A stretch of DNA of 64,000 bases from Monodelphis domestica (lineage: Eukaryota; Chordata; Mammalia; Didelphimorphia; Didelphidae), in NCBI RefSeq assembly GCF_027887165.1, contig NC_077229.1:373193573-373257572 (forward strand). The letters run 5' to 3'. Shown here piece by piece: positions 32,680 through 42,904 of this stretch. Below the pieces are notes generated by a model. It saw only the letters and a program-made list of their open reading frames with translations. It did not search any database and was not told the origin of the DNA. The position numbers and the translations under genes were made by a program. How positions within the stretch are numbered: position 1 is the stretch's first letter; every line of letters starts with the position of its first letter.

Positions 32680-32862
32680 ATCTTCTGCCTTAGAATAAAT
32701 ACTAAGTTTTGGTTTCATGACAGAAGAGTGTGATAAGGGCTAGACATTTAGGGTAAATGATGTGCCCAGAGTCACATAGCTAGAAAGTGTCTGAAACTGG
32801 ATTAGAACTCAGGCCCTCCCATCTCCAGGCTTAGCTCTGTCTACTTGAGCTGCCCCTCATAT
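32680..32862 (-). mobile_element. Family A SINE, old
   Basis: CTTCTGCCTTAGAATAAATAC, AGAGTCACATAGCTAGAAAGTG, CTCCCATCTCCAGGCTTAGC. Diverged. Confidence 0.8.
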
Positions 32863-33640
32863 ACGGAGAGTACTTGTGCTAAATTACATTTCTTGTGGCT
32901 CTCTTAACTTAGGAAGCACCAAATCATTTATGGTTCTTTTCCTTCAGAACAGTTCCAGTTGCAGCAGAGACAGTACTGATGCTGAGTGAGTCTGCCATTT
33001 CAGTAATTTATGTTTGACTTTGGGTTAGAATTTTTGGGAAGCATTTTGCCTAGCTAAGTAGGCTTCAAATATAAAAAGGGTCTTAACCATTTAGCTGTGA
33101 GCAGAGATGCGGGACATTTCCACTGTTTATTGTAAGCATACCCACTCATCAAGTCTACAAGAGTGTGCCAGGGCCATGGCCAGTGCCCTTTGGAGAGTGA
33201 AATCATACAAGGGGGTCTCTGCTTTTGCCAAGGGAAGCATATGTCCTGAGAATTATTCCAATGGATTTATTTTCTAATCCCTCATTCCATTGCATTTTGT
33301 TGCCTACACCCTACCATGTGTGAACCAGAAAGGCAGCCAAATCCCAGAATGGGAGATTTTGTAACATGATGAGGAGGAGGATGGGTTTTTTAACTTGGAG
33401 ATTTTTTTTTCTCCCCTAGGAAGTATCCTAGTTCAATGACTTCTCTTCTGAAATTAAAATGTAAGTGTCTACTCATTCCAGGTCACATTATCAATATTGT
33501 TTTTGTAATCTCAGCATGTAGCACAAGGCCTTGTACATATTATTAATGTATGCATTATTAATACTTTATTTTTTAAATTTAAATTTAATTTAGTAAATAC
33601 TTTTTGAATAGACTTTGAGTCATCTCTGCTTTTCATAGTA
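32863..33640. other. Intronic, no gene
   Basis: Unique sequence without a recognised repeat or exon. Confidence 0.4.
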
Positions 33641-33654
33641 GTCTTTTATTATTA

Positions 33655-33751
33655 TTTTTAATTAACCCTTACTTTCCATCTTGGAATCAATACTGTGTAT
33701 TGGCTCCAAGGCAGAAGAGTGGTAAGGGCTCGGCAGTGGGGCTTTAAAGTG
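33655..33751 (-). mobile_element. Family A SINE, part 1 of a copy split by an LTR
   Basis: ATTAACCCTTACTTTCCATC, stem-loop, AGAGTGGTAAGGGCTCGGC. The copy breaks at AAAGTG and continues at 34087. Confidence 0.88.
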
Positions 33752-34086
33752 TGTAATAATTTAAATTATATTTCTACTAATAATAAAAATATTACATTTT
33801 ATGAGATTTATTAAGGATCATCAGAAAATCAAGGAATAAAGAGGATACAAAATAAAAACCACGTGCCCATGACTGATTAGCCCAATTAAAACCCTCGCAC
33901 TTAGCTTACCACCATACTTGCTACACCATTTTAAAGGAAGAGCAGTGCGTGGGAGGTGTTACTGCCAGTTAAATACCAATTGTGATCTCACCAATTTGGA
34001 GACTCAGGTGAGATTATAGGGAATTCTGGGAAATACCAAGGACTTCTGGGGAATGAAGTCTAGGGTTCAAAATCTCCATTTTTACA
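33752..34086 (-). mobile_element. Solo LTR inside a SINE
   Basis: A 335-bp element with termini TGTAATAA...TTTTTACA (inverted TGTA/TACA) and a 4-bp AGTG duplication at 33748-33751 and 34087-34090. Removing it restores a continuous family A SINE. AATAAA reads on the minus strand near 33818, so it lies antisense to the window. It is related to the LTR at 18054. No viral coding sequence is present. Confidence 0.85.
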
Positions 34087-34195
34087 AGTGACTTGCCAAG
34101 GGTTACACAGCTAGGAAGTGTCTAAGGCAATTTTTGAACCCAGAACACCCCATCTCTGGGCCTGACTCTCAATCCATTGAGCCACCCACCCCATA
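34087..34195 (-). mobile_element. Family A SINE, part 2
   Basis: AGTGACTTGCCAAGGGTTACACAGC to GAGCCACCCACCCC completes the copy begun at 33655. Confidence 0.88.
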
Positions 34196-34659
34196 TCAGT
34201 CTTTTTTTTTTAATTTTATATTTTATTTGATCATTTCCATGCATTATTCATTAAAGACAAAGATCATTTTCTTTTCCTCCCCCCCACCCCCCGTAGCCGA
34301 TGCGTGATTCCACTGGGTATCCCATGTGTTCTTGATTTGAACCCATTGCTATGTTGTTAGTATTTGCATTAGAGTGTTCGTTTAGAGTCTCTCCTCTTTC
34401 ATGTCCCCTCAACCACTGTAGTCAGGCAGTTGCTTTTTCTCGGTGTTTCCACTCCCATAGTTTATCCTTTGCTTATGAATGGTGTTTTTTTCTCCTGGAT
34501 CCCTGCAAGTTGTTCAGGGACATTACACCGCCACTAATGGAGAAGTCCATTACGTTCGATTATACCACAGTGTATTAGTCTCTGTGTACAATGTTCTCCT
34601 GGTTCTGCTCCTCTCGCTCTGCATCACTTCCTGGAGGTCGTTCCACATATCAGTCTTTT
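34192..34659 (-). mobile_element. L1 3' end with 14-bp TSD
   Basis: The minus-strand L1 terminus (34206-34645) is flanked by perfect CATATCAGTCTTTT at 34192-34205 and 34646-34659. It is the cleanest L1 insertion of the window. Words include GATTCCACTGGGTATCCC, TTTATCCTTTGCTTATGAATGG and TTCTCCTGGTTCTGCTCC. Confidence 0.92.
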
Positions 34660-34689
34660 AATGCAAATGCTCCTTTTTTCTCTGCCAGT

Positions 34690-34790
34690 GTGCTACAATT
34701 ATCTTATCTAAACTTAATATCTTTGGTGTCTAGCTTTATGTTCTTCATACAGTAGGCACTTAACTATTTGTTGACTGTTGGGGAGGAATT
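34690..34790 (+). mobile_element. L2 3' terminus
   Basis: GGTGTCTAGCTTTATGTTCTTC and ACAGTAGGCACTTAACTATTTG. Confidence 0.6.
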
Positions 34791-34799
34791 GGGAGAATT

Positions 34800-35310
34800 A
34801 TTATTGTTTTTCAAATTTAATTTTATCTTTTATTTTTTAATTGTTCCCTCCACCCTTTGAAAAAGAAAGAAAAGAAAAGCCCCTTATAAATATAGTCATG
34901 CAAAAGAAATTCTTGCATTAGTCATGTCTGATACATAAAAAAAAATCTTTAGTCTGTGCTCTTAAGTCCATCAATTCTCTATCTGGGGATGGATAGCGTG
35001 CTTCATCAAGAATCCTTTGAAACTGTCTTTGGTCATCGTGTTGCTCAGAGTATTTTAGCCATGCCATTGTTATCGTAGAAATTGTTCTCCATATCTTCCC
35101 AGCTTCCTCTGAAATCCCATCTTTTCTTTATAACACAAAAGTATTCCATGATATTCCTGTGTCATAATTTATTCAACCTTTGTCCAGGTGGTGAGAGGCA
35201 TTCTGCTAGATTCCAGATTTTTGCCACTACAGAAGGAACTGTTCTACGTGCTTTTATACATGAGCCCTTTTCCACTTTCTTTGCTATCTCTGAGGGAATA
35301 TGAAACTTGC
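34800..35310 (-). mobile_element. L1 3' end, alternative subtype
   Basis: TTGTTCCCTCCACCCTTTG, CTCTATCTGGGGATGGATAGC, CTTTGGTCATCGTGTTGC and TCCAGATTTTTGCCACTACAG. This is the type also seen at 31.5 kb, here longer. Confidence 0.75.
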
Positions 35311-35379
35311 ATGCCAAACAGACAAATCTCTATTTACTTCGATAGGGAGCTAACTGAGGGATGTGGCCGGACCTGCCTT

Positions 35380-35630
35380 TTTTACCACTTTGTGGAGAGA
35401 ATACAGGCAGGGAGATCAGGCTGTTATGAGTTCCAGTGTGAGGGGATCGAGGTTTGAAGTAGGGCTGTGGCTTAAGTGGAGGGGGAGAAGATGGAGACAA
35501 GAGATGTCAAGGCACCAATGACAAGATCTGGCAACTGATTTAATGTGTAAGTTAAGGGAGGGTTGAAGATAAGGTCAAAGGTGCAAAACTGGATGATGGT
35601 AGCCTAGATAGTGTTAATATTATGAATTCT
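35380..35630 (+). mobile_element. Ancient mammalian repeat, 3' segment
   Basis: CAAGAGATGTCAAGGCACC, AAGATCTGGCAACTGATTTAATG and GATGGTAGCCTAGATAGTG match the distal part of the same old repeat seen at 47.1 kb. I cannot name the family with certainty. Confidence 0.5.
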
Positions 35631-35649
35631 TAGAAATTAATACTCAGGA

Positions 35650-35915
35650 ATATTACTAAGGAAGTGCCCACCCATTGAGGAATATGTGTAGAAATTATGG
35701 CATATGAATGATGGAATATAGATGTATTCTTAAGAAATGATGAATGAGATTATTTTAGAAAACCCTGAGATTTGTTTGAATTGATGAAAAATGAAACAAG
35801 TAGAATCAAGGGAACAATGTATTATAACAACAATAATGTAAAAATAATCAACTTTGAAAAACTTAAATCTGATCAATAAAATGAGCAACCAAGATTCCAG
35901 AGAACCTACTTTTTT
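35650..35915 (+). mobile_element. L1 3' end (older), part 1
   Basis: CATTGAGGAATATGTGTAG, GGCATATGAATGATGGAATA, TCAAGGGAACAATGTATTAT. It stops at ATTCCAGAGAACCTACT. Confidence 0.7.
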
Positions 35916-36384
35916 TAAAAAAATTATTTAATTAGATGATTTAGAATAATTTTCCATGGTTACAAGACTCATGTTCCTTCCCTTCCCTCCACCTGCCCCC
36001 CTCCCATATATGATGTACAACTCCACCGGGTTTAACATGTGCCATCAATCAAGACCCATTTCCTTATTATTAGTATTTGCACTAGGGTGATCTTTTAGAG
36101 TCCGCTGTCCCAGTCATACCTCCACTGACCCATGTGATGAAGCACTTGTTTTTCTTCTGTGTTTCTACTCCCACAGTTCTTCCTCTGGATGTGGATAGAG
36201 CTCTTTCTCATATGTCCCTCCGAATAGTTCTGGGTCATTGCATTGCCACTAGTAGAGAAGTTCATTATATTTGAATTTACCACAGTGTATCAGTCTCTGT
36301 GTATAATGTTCTCCTGGTTCTGCTTCTTTCACACTGCATCAGTTCCTGGAGGTCATTCCAGTTCACATGGAATTCCCAGAGGAC
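35916..36384 (-). mobile_element. L1 3' end inserted into an older L1
   Basis: A minus-strand L1 terminus lying in a plus-strand one. The flanks ATTCCAGAGAACCTACT (left) and ATTCCCAGAGGACATACT (right) look like a diverged target duplication. Confidence 0.75.
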
Positions 36385-36610
36385 ATACTCTTGATAAAAT
36401 TTAATTATGTCTGCAGGCCAATAGTACTGAATGAGACATATTTTTTAGACATGACCAGTGAGAAATTGATTTGTTGAACTAGTCATATTTGTTATAAAGG
36501 TTTTGTTTTTCTTTTTTAGAAAAGTGGAGGAGTATGGAGAAAAAATAGACTTTTTAAGAGACCAAAAAATAAAATTGAATTTTTTTTGGAGGGGGATGGA
36601 AAGTGATTTT
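36385..36610 (+). mobile_element. L1 3' end (older), part 2
   Basis: GAATGAGACATATTTTTTAGACATGACC, TTGATTTGTTGAACTAGTC and AAAGGTTTTGTTTTTC complete the interrupted L1 (same subtype as 16.6 kb). Confidence 0.7.
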
Positions 36611-36730
36611 TGGGTCAGGAAGAATAAAATGTAAGGTTATTAGGAGAAAAGGTGGTAAGTTACGCTAAATTAGTTACTCCCATTCTGCTTATTACTGTCT
36701 AGGATACTAGTGATCATCTGAGGGCTCATT

Positions 36731-36804
36731 GTAGTAGTAGGGACAGGGGTGGTGGTGGTGGTGGTGGTAGTAGCAGTAGCTGTAGCAGTAGTAGTAGTAG
36801 TAGT
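36731..36804. repeat. (GTG/GTA)n microsatellite
   Basis: GGT and GTA/GCA trinucleotides. The Tyr/His runs in the minus-strand frame are a repeat artefact. Confidence 0.9.
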
Positions 36805-36809
36805 AAATA

Positions 36810-36960
36810 AATAACATTATATCGTGCTTTAAGGTTTGCAAAGCTCTTGACAGATATTTCATTTTATCTTCATAACAACCTTGGGAAGTAGATGTCATTA
36901 TTATCTCCATTTTTATAGATGAAGAAATTGAGGTTAAGTGACTTAACCACTGCTTCAAGA
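36810..36960 (-). mobile_element. MIR fragment
   Basis: GTGCTTTAAGGTTTGCAAAGC, CATAACAACCTTGGGAAGTAG, ATAGATGAAGAAATTGAGG. Confidence 0.7.
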
Positions 36961-37024
36961 ATCTTTGCCTTTGCCTTCTTTTCTTCTTTTTCTTTTTCAC
37001 CTCTATTCCTAGCAACACATATTA

Positions 37025-37100
37025 CACAGTCATGGAGAGTTCAGTGTACCTAGAATAATGCCTTGTACATAGTCAACCTTAAATAAATGCTTGTTGAATG
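37025..37100 (+). mobile_element. L2 3' terminus
   Basis: AATAATGCCTTGTACATAGTC and AATAAATGCTTGTTGAATG. Confidence 0.65.
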
Positions 37101-37139
37101 AAAATAAAAGGATCTGGCTACAGAATAACTTCACACCCA

Positions 37140-37301
37140 TATTCTATTTTATTCTCTTTCCTTTGCTCAATGGCCCAGTCAAATGGGTCTTCTTCCTCTA
37201 TCATATCCAAGCCACTCCATCTCTTTGGCTTCTCAATAACTATCCCGTTTAGGTAGAATTCATTCTTTATCAGTATTACCTCTTAGAATTCCTAGTTTCT
37301 T
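37140..37301 (+). mobile_element. L2, part 1 of a copy split by a SINE
   Basis: GGCTTCTCAATAACTATCCC and ATTACCTCTTAGAATTCCTAG. Interrupted at 37302. Confidence 0.65.
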
Positions 37302-37513
37302 TAAAGATTTATCTTGGGGCAGCTAAGTGACACAGTGAATAGAATGCCAGGTCTGGAGTTGGAAAAACCTGGGTTTAAATCTGGCCTCAGACACTTCCTA
37401 GCTGTGTGATCCTGGACAAGTCACATAACCCCATTTGTCCAGCCCTTCCCTTTCTGTCTTAGAGATGTTTCCAAGACAGAAAGTAAGGGTTAAAAAAAAA
37501 TAAAGATTTATCT
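37302..37513 (+). mobile_element. Family A SINE with 13-bp TSD, inside L2
   Basis: The plus-strand element (37315-37500) lies between perfect TAAAGATTTATCT copies at 37302-37314 and 37501-37513. The tail stem-loop is shortened to CTGTCTTAGAGATG...CCAAGACAG. Confidence 0.93.
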
Positions 37514-37725
37514 CAAGAACCCCCTACATGAAGTCTTTCCTAGTCCCTCAGATGCTAGCACACTCCCCTACAATGACCTATATTTTGGATATATCAGTAT
37601 TGAAAAAATTGTCTCCCCCCAAAGGATGTAGGTTCCTTGAAGACAAGGATTGTCTTACTTGATTTTGTATCCTTAGCACCTAACATTGCCTGACACATTG
37701 TAAGTGCATAATATATGTGAATTAA
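37514..37725 (+). mobile_element. L2, part 2
   Basis: GATGTAGGTTCCTTGAAGAC, AGGATTGTCTTACTTGATTTTG and ACATTGTAAGTGCATAATA. The L2 continues to its 3' end. Confidence 0.7.
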
Positions 37726-37799
37726 AACTAGAATTCAAGGTGAAGTAGATTAAATTTACCACCTTCCAATTTTCAGATAAATAAATTCATATTACCAAC

Positions 37800-37995
37800 C
37801 TAGGGTCCAAGAATTTGTTTCTTAAAAATTGTTTTTTTAAATATTAAAATATTTAAAATAAAAATATATTTCAATGTAATTAGTTTCCTTCCCCATGTTA
37901 TGTATTTTATACATTTATTAAAAGCATTTAAAAAAGGAGGGGGGGCTATAGGCTTTACCATAATATTTCCCAAAGGAATCCATAACACAAGAAAT
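37800..37995 (+). mobile_element. hAT-like non-autonomous DNA transposon
   Basis: TAGGGTCCAAGAATTTG, TATTTCAATGTAATTAGTTTCC, TGTATTTTATACATTTATT, TAGGCTTTACCATAAT and AGGAATCCATAACAC follow the recalled consensus of a common short hAT-type element. Confidence 0.6.
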
Positions 37996-37999
37996 TCTG

Positions 38000-38560
38000 A
38001 ATTTAAGATCCAATCTATAGAGCTTTAATGGGGATGGTTTATTAATCTGTAAAAACTAGTTTTCTAATATTTAGGCCTTCATTTCTTTGATCATCTGGAT
38101 TTTTAGTTTTCTGTTCTTTGACCTAATAGCCCTGCAGAGTAAACCATTATCCATGATATACCTTCTCTATAAACTCTTCCTGAATGGCTATTCCATTCCT
38201 CCCATAGGCTGAACTCTTTGAACTTTTCCTCAGATGCCCCATTTTCTTGATCTGTGATTATTTCTGAGACTCATTTTTTGTGTGTTTTCAAAAAAATATG
38301 CACATCTTTAAAATAGGCTACCCAAGCCGGATACACTAATTCATATTAACTCCATTCTGTAAGGAGGTAAGGTTATGGCCACACACCTCACACGTAGAGC
38401 TCCTCATCTGATCTAGGCCGTCGGCCTGCTTTGCAGTGCTATCATCCCATGGGTGACTCATGATGGCCACGGGCTAAGGGTTTCCAGTTAGCTTTCTCTC
38501 TTACTGTTTCCTCAGATTGAATTTGGTTGTTTTTGTCCCGACACCTTTCTTTTAATGATA
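38000..38560. other. Intronic, no gene
   Basis: Some L2-like words (CTCTTCCTGAATGGCTATTCC), too weak to call. Confidence 0.35.
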
Positions 38561-38564
38561 GCCA

Positions 38565-38640
38565 CTCGTTTTCCTAGCCTAGTGTGTACCTGGCACTTAG
38601 TACCAGCAAGTGATTGTTGAATGAGATTTTACTTTAAACT
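38565..38640 (+). mobile_element. L2 3' terminus
   Basis: GTGTGTACCTGGCACTTAGTACCAGC...TGATTGTTGAATGAG. Confidence 0.55.
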
Positions 38641-38939
38641 TTGCATTTAGGATTTAGTTCCTTCTTTGTCCATTTGGAGCCTATTAGCATATGCTTCATT
38701 TCAACCCTGGAGGAATCGGTTGAGAAATGAAGCTCATTTGCACAGTAAACGTGGGCTATTCGTGTGGCTCTTTCCATCTGCTCCAGCTCCAGCTCGTCTT
38801 AGGTACAAGTCTGCATCTTTACGTCTCCTCCCTGTCTCATTCACACTGTATGCATTTGTAGACTTTGCTCATTTTCCAGACACTGTTATGGAAGACTTCA
38901 TGGTAGACCCGTTTCCTGCATCCTCCATATTCTTCCAGC

Positions 38940-39045
38940 ATTTATGAAGCGCCCTCTGTACTATGTACTGCACGAGGGCATGGGAGTACAGGGACAGAAT
39001 GAAAAGCAGCCCCTGCTCTCAAGGGGCTTACATTTTATTTGGCAC
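38940..39045 (+). mobile_element. Ancient repeat, 5' segment
   Basis: TACTATGTACTGCACGAGGGC, CCCCTGCTCTCAAGGGGCTTAC. Confidence 0.55.
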
Positions 39046-39047
39046 AG

Positions 39048-39132
39048 TTTGTTTTCTGTGGTTGTGGTCTGACTCTTCCTGATTCCATTTGGAGACTTTC
39101 TTGCCAAAGATCCTGGAGTAGATCATTTCCTT
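39048..39132 (-). mobile_element. Family B SINE fragment
   Basis: GACTCTTCCTGATTCCATTTGG and TTCTTGCCAAAGATCCTGGAG. It ends at TTTCCTTCTTG. Confidence 0.75.
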
Positions 39133-39339
39133 CTTGTTGTTATCTCACTGCTGATGGTGATTTTGGTCATGACACTTTCAGGATTTCCTTATAGAAACGT
39201 TTCCCGACAGGTTTCCATTTTCCTTAATAATTCCATGTCCTTAAATATGGGTACTCTAATGCCTTTGCTGATCCTCTCTTGATAATATCGACTATAATAA
39301 TTTTGGTTTCGAGATGGCACTCCTGTTCACGTGACTAAT

Positions 39340-39720
39340 TTGGGTTTTGTTAGTTGAAGAGGACCAAAATGACATACACGTGATGCCTTGAGCACAAATT
39401 GGATTTAAGTGAGTCAGAGTGGCACAAAGTCGTCTGATAAAGGTCAAGACAACGGGTGATGGCCTGGGATGTAGTGGTTAACTTTGGCTTCTTTGATGTC
39501 TAGTCAAGCTCTAAGCCCTCCACAGCCTTTATGGCCACTGGAACAGATTGTTCTCATCTGCCCCTCCTGCCAGGTGAAGTCTTCACACACTTGGGGTAGA
39601 CACCCCAAACTCACCAACAGGTGAGACCCGTGAGTTACCCTCAACCTGGTGTATCTCACCTGGTGGGGAAGACAGTTTACCCCAGTGTGGCCGCCGGGCA
39701 TGGTGGGCCACTCTTTTAGG
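39340..39720 (+). mobile_element. Unclassified repeat, related to 5.3-5.7 kb
   Basis: TTAGTTGAAGAGGACCAAAATGACAT is a phrase I know from a widespread marsupial repeat. The later block ATTGTTCTCATCTGCC...CACTTGGGGTAGACACC is shared with 5285-5690. Confidence 0.55.
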
Positions 39721-39755
39721 TACCACAATTTAAATGGTATTACTAATTGTACAGA

Positions 39756-39947
39756 TTACAAGTATTTTTTTTTTAAACCCTTACCTTCCATCTTGGAATC
39801 AGTACTGTATAAGGGCTAGGCAAAGACGGTGAAGTGACTTGCCCAGGGTCACACAGCTAGGAAGTGTCTGAGGCCAGATTTGAACCTAGGACCTCCCATC
39901 TCTCGTGGACTCTCCATCCACTGAGCCACTCTTACAAGTATTTTTTT
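39756..39947 (-). mobile_element. Family A SINE with TSD and deleted stem-loop arm
   Basis: Minus-strand copy flanked by TTACAAGTATTTTTT at 39756 and 39932. The second arm of the tail stem-loop and the GCAGAAGAGTGG that follows are missing: CAGTACTGTA joins TAAGGGCTAGG. Confidence 0.9.
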
Positions 39948-40570
39948 GACCCCTACAGCTGAAACAAGATTGTGAGAAATTATTTCTTTTGCTTTTTGGA
40001 TACAAAAAAATGCATACATTATAAATATACATATATTTACATGTCTCTATGTGTACATTTATGCATATATACATAAATATAATATATATAAAATTGCATA
40101 CTCTTATGAATGCATCTATAATGTTTTATAATTCCATTTTCTATAATGAAATGTGCAAATTGAATAGGGTAAACAGTTGCTACTTTCGAATGACTTCTTA
40201 GGATGCTGGTTGAAATTATCTTTTTGATGGCTGCTATCACCCCATTGATTCTTTGATTCATTGAGTTGGCTACTCTCTGAAATCATGACATGCTTCTTTT
40301 TAAAAGTATTCCTATTTTGAAAAGTTTTACTTTGTCTTCATATACCAGTCCCTCTCTGTAGACCAGTGTAAGAAAAGAAGCAGAAAGTTAACTTTCTGAC
40401 CCTGGCCTCCTTACCCCTTAGAAACAAGAAGGAAAGAAAAAAACAACTGACTAGCTTTTATGCTAACTTGCCCAGTTTCATCTAACAGGGAAGCATACTA
40501 ATGGGAGGGAAATAAAGACGAGGATTGGGGGAAAAGGTTTTAAACATTTATTACAAGAACCTAGACAATC
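39948..40570. other. Intronic, no gene
   Basis: AT-rich, with a CATATA-rich stretch at 40015-40090. Confidence 0.4.
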
Positions 40571-40689
40571 AGCAAGCGTCTATTACATTCCTGGTGTGTC
40601 CAAGGCCCTCTGCAAGGTCCCCAGCACCTGCTTTTAAGGGAGACGATTCCTCTCCGTTGCACCCCTCCCCATCCCCTTCCCTGACTTCT

Positions 40690-40913
40690 TGTTGCCTTTC
40701 CTATCTCACCCAGGCTGGAAGCGAAGCCGTCCGGTGCTGATTGGCCCTTCCGACTCGGGCTGGTTTGCCTCTCCATCGGCACCTTGTTGCTCCTTTCCTT
40801 GGTGTGTTTCTGGCAGCTTACCTAAGTATTAACGCTGCAGCTCAAAACTCTGGGCTCAAGTGATTTTCCAGGTGCAGTCTCGGGGATCATAGACATGCGC
40901 CAGCATGCGGGGC
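40690..40913 (-). pseudogene. 7SL (SRP) RNA pseudogene
   Basis: Read antisense, the segment follows 7SL RNA. CACCCAGGCTGG lies at 40709-40720. CCTTCCGACTCGGGCTGG then TTTGCCTCTCC...CACCTTGTTGCTCC correspond to the central SRP domain, CTGGGCTCAAGTGATTTTCC to the Alu domain, and AGACATGCGCCAGCATGCGGGGC to the 5' end. It is about 220 bp against about 300 nt for the RNA, with several deletions and many substitutions, so it cannot be a working gene. 7SL is the RNA of the signal recognition particle, and L1-dependent retrocopies of it are common in mammals. Confidence 0.75.
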
Positions 40914-41630
40914 TCACTGGAACCTTGGGCCGCCCCATACATAGACCATCTTGGAAATGAAAAAACAAGCCAAGAGAACAACCACAGCGAGTACGCCTTT
41001 GACCCTCCCATTCCTAACTTCGCACCCAGCCCTCGAAGTCACACACCGGGGCAGACTCGTCCGTCCTGGCACTGCCAGGGCTCCAGGGTCCTTCCTCGGC
41101 CTCACTGTTGGAGCTGCCACTTCCTCAGCTCAGCTAGCTAGCAACACTTTCCTGACCGCTTGGTCTGGCTGCTAGAGACTCAGCAATTGCTGTTACTAAG
41201 CTGCTTCCCCAAGTAACTCCCCCCTTCTTCGCATGGTGTGTCAACCTGCCTTTTGTCATAAAATCCTTACAAAGGGTTGATTCCAACTTGTGTGAGACCA
41301 GAGGTCCTGCTCCTTCAATCAAAGCTATTTTGGTTTTGTTTTTAGACATAGATGAAATATTTCTTCTTAGGATCAGACTCTACAACTTACTTTATAGGAC
41401 TCTCTTTTCAGTCCGTTCCTTTTAAGAATTCTGTGAAGTAGATTATATATATGAACCTCTTTTCTGCAGAAAATATAGAGACTTGTCGCTTGTTCCATAT
41501 AAAATAGATGAAAAGTCTGTCTAAACTAGATTAAAAAAAAAAACAACTTTGCAGGAAGAGGTCAGACTTTGGCACAGGAGGTAACCTTCAAAGCTATTGC
41601 TATTCCTTTACAGGGCTTTTTGTGAGTGCT
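40914..41630. other. Intronic, no gene
   Basis: Moderate GC to about 41230; several overlapping short frames, none convincing. Confidence 0.4.
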
Positions 41631-41639
41631 GTTTAACCA

Positions 41640-41745
41640 ATCAGTCACTGAGCATTTTAAAGAACCTACTATGTGCTGGGCACTATGCTAAGTACTAGGG
41701 ATACAAGAGAAAGGCAAAAGACAAATCACCATCTCTACCGAAGGC
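41640..41745 (+). mobile_element. Ancient repeat, 5' segment
   Basis: CTACTATGTGCTGGGCACTATGCTAAGTACTAGGG then AAAGGCAAAAGACAAATC. Confidence 0.6.
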
Positions 41746-41811
41746 TAATCTATCTATGGATTCTAGCTCCATATTAGTTTGTGAATTTCTTTAAAGAAAT
41801 TTAAGCAGGGG

Positions 41812-42003
41812 GCAGCTGGGTAACTCAGTGGATTGAGAGCCAGGCCTAGAGATGGGAGGTCCTAGGTTCAAATCTGGCCTCAGACACTTCCTAGCTGTGT
41901 GACCCTGGTCACTTAACCCCCAGTGCCTAGCCCTTCCCACTCTTCTGCCTTGGAACCAATATATTGTATTGTTTCTAAGGCCAGAAGGTAAGGGTTTAAA
42001 AAA
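41812..42003 (+). mobile_element. Family A SINE
   Basis: GGGGGCAGCTGGGTAACTCAG to AAGGTAAGGGTTTAAA. Full length; the stem-loop is slightly eroded. Confidence 0.92.
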
Positions 42004-42009
42004 ATTTTA

Positions 42010-42200
42010 AATCTTAATGAACAATATGGAAATATGTTTTGCATGATAATACATGTATAACCCAGATTAAATGTCTAACCATCTCTGGGAATGGGGGAGG
42101 GAGACAATTTGGATCATATAACTTCAGAAAACATATGTGGAAAATTGTTGTTCCATGTAATTGGTCAAATAAAGTATCTTTACAAAAAAGAAGAAATTTA
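42010..42200 (+). mobile_element. L1 3' terminus
   Basis: AACAATATGGAAATATGTTTTGC, CATGTATAACCCAGATT, GGGAGGGAGACAATTTGG, GTAATTGGTCAAATAAAG. Confidence 0.75.
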
Positions 42201-42443
42201 ATTTTCCATTAGCCAAGCGTATGAACAAAAATGGAATGTAAACTGAGGAGTTAATGTAAATATAAACTTGCTTTTCCCTTTCATTTAATATATGACTGAA
42301 TTGGTAAATTGAATACGCCACTGCCTTATTAATAAATTAATATAATTAATGGGACAGTGAAGTGTATTTAACTAATTAATTATTGCTCATTAATTTTAAT
42401 CAGTTATAATTATTTTAAATATTTAATATTTTTAATATAGTTC
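42201..42443. other. Intronic, AT-rich
   Basis: Nothing recognised. Confidence 0.4.
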
Positions 42444-42640
42444 AGGGCCAGCTATGTGCCTTATGTGGATAGAGAAACACACCTAGAGATGGAAAGTCCT
42501 GGATTTAAATCTGGCCCCAAACACTTCCTGGCTATGTGATCCTGGGCAAGTGACTTAACCCCAATTTCCTAGCTCTTAACACTCTTCTGCCTTGGAATTG
42601 ATACAATCTTTCAATTCTAAGACAGAAGTTAAATGAAGAC
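42444..42640 (+). mobile_element. Family A SINE, diverged
   Basis: GGGCCAGCTATGTGCC, CACACCTAGAGATGGAAAGTCC, GATCCTGGGCAAGTGACTTAACC. The loop region reads GATACAATCTTTCAATTC. Confidence 0.82.
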
Positions 42641-42904
42641 AGAAGCTAAATAAAGTCATAAGACAGAAATGAAAAAATATATATTATAGCTCAAACAGAT
42701 TTTTATTATGAGATGATCTCTTGGACACTGAGGTTTCCTGAGTCAGAAGCAGGAGCCAGGAAGTTCTCTCTGAAGTTAAAGGCCAGAAGCATTGGGTTGG
42801 TTGTTCAGAGCTACAGTTGTAGGAGAAAATACATGGTACTCTGCCAAAGGGCAGGAGGATTGATGGGAAGTCCAAATTAGAAGTATGAGTGGCATGTCTA
42901 AAGA

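Noticed and set aside
40690..40913. Primate Alu contamination
   Set aside because: The block matching the 7SL S domain is absent from Alu elements, and the divergence is far too high for recent contamination.
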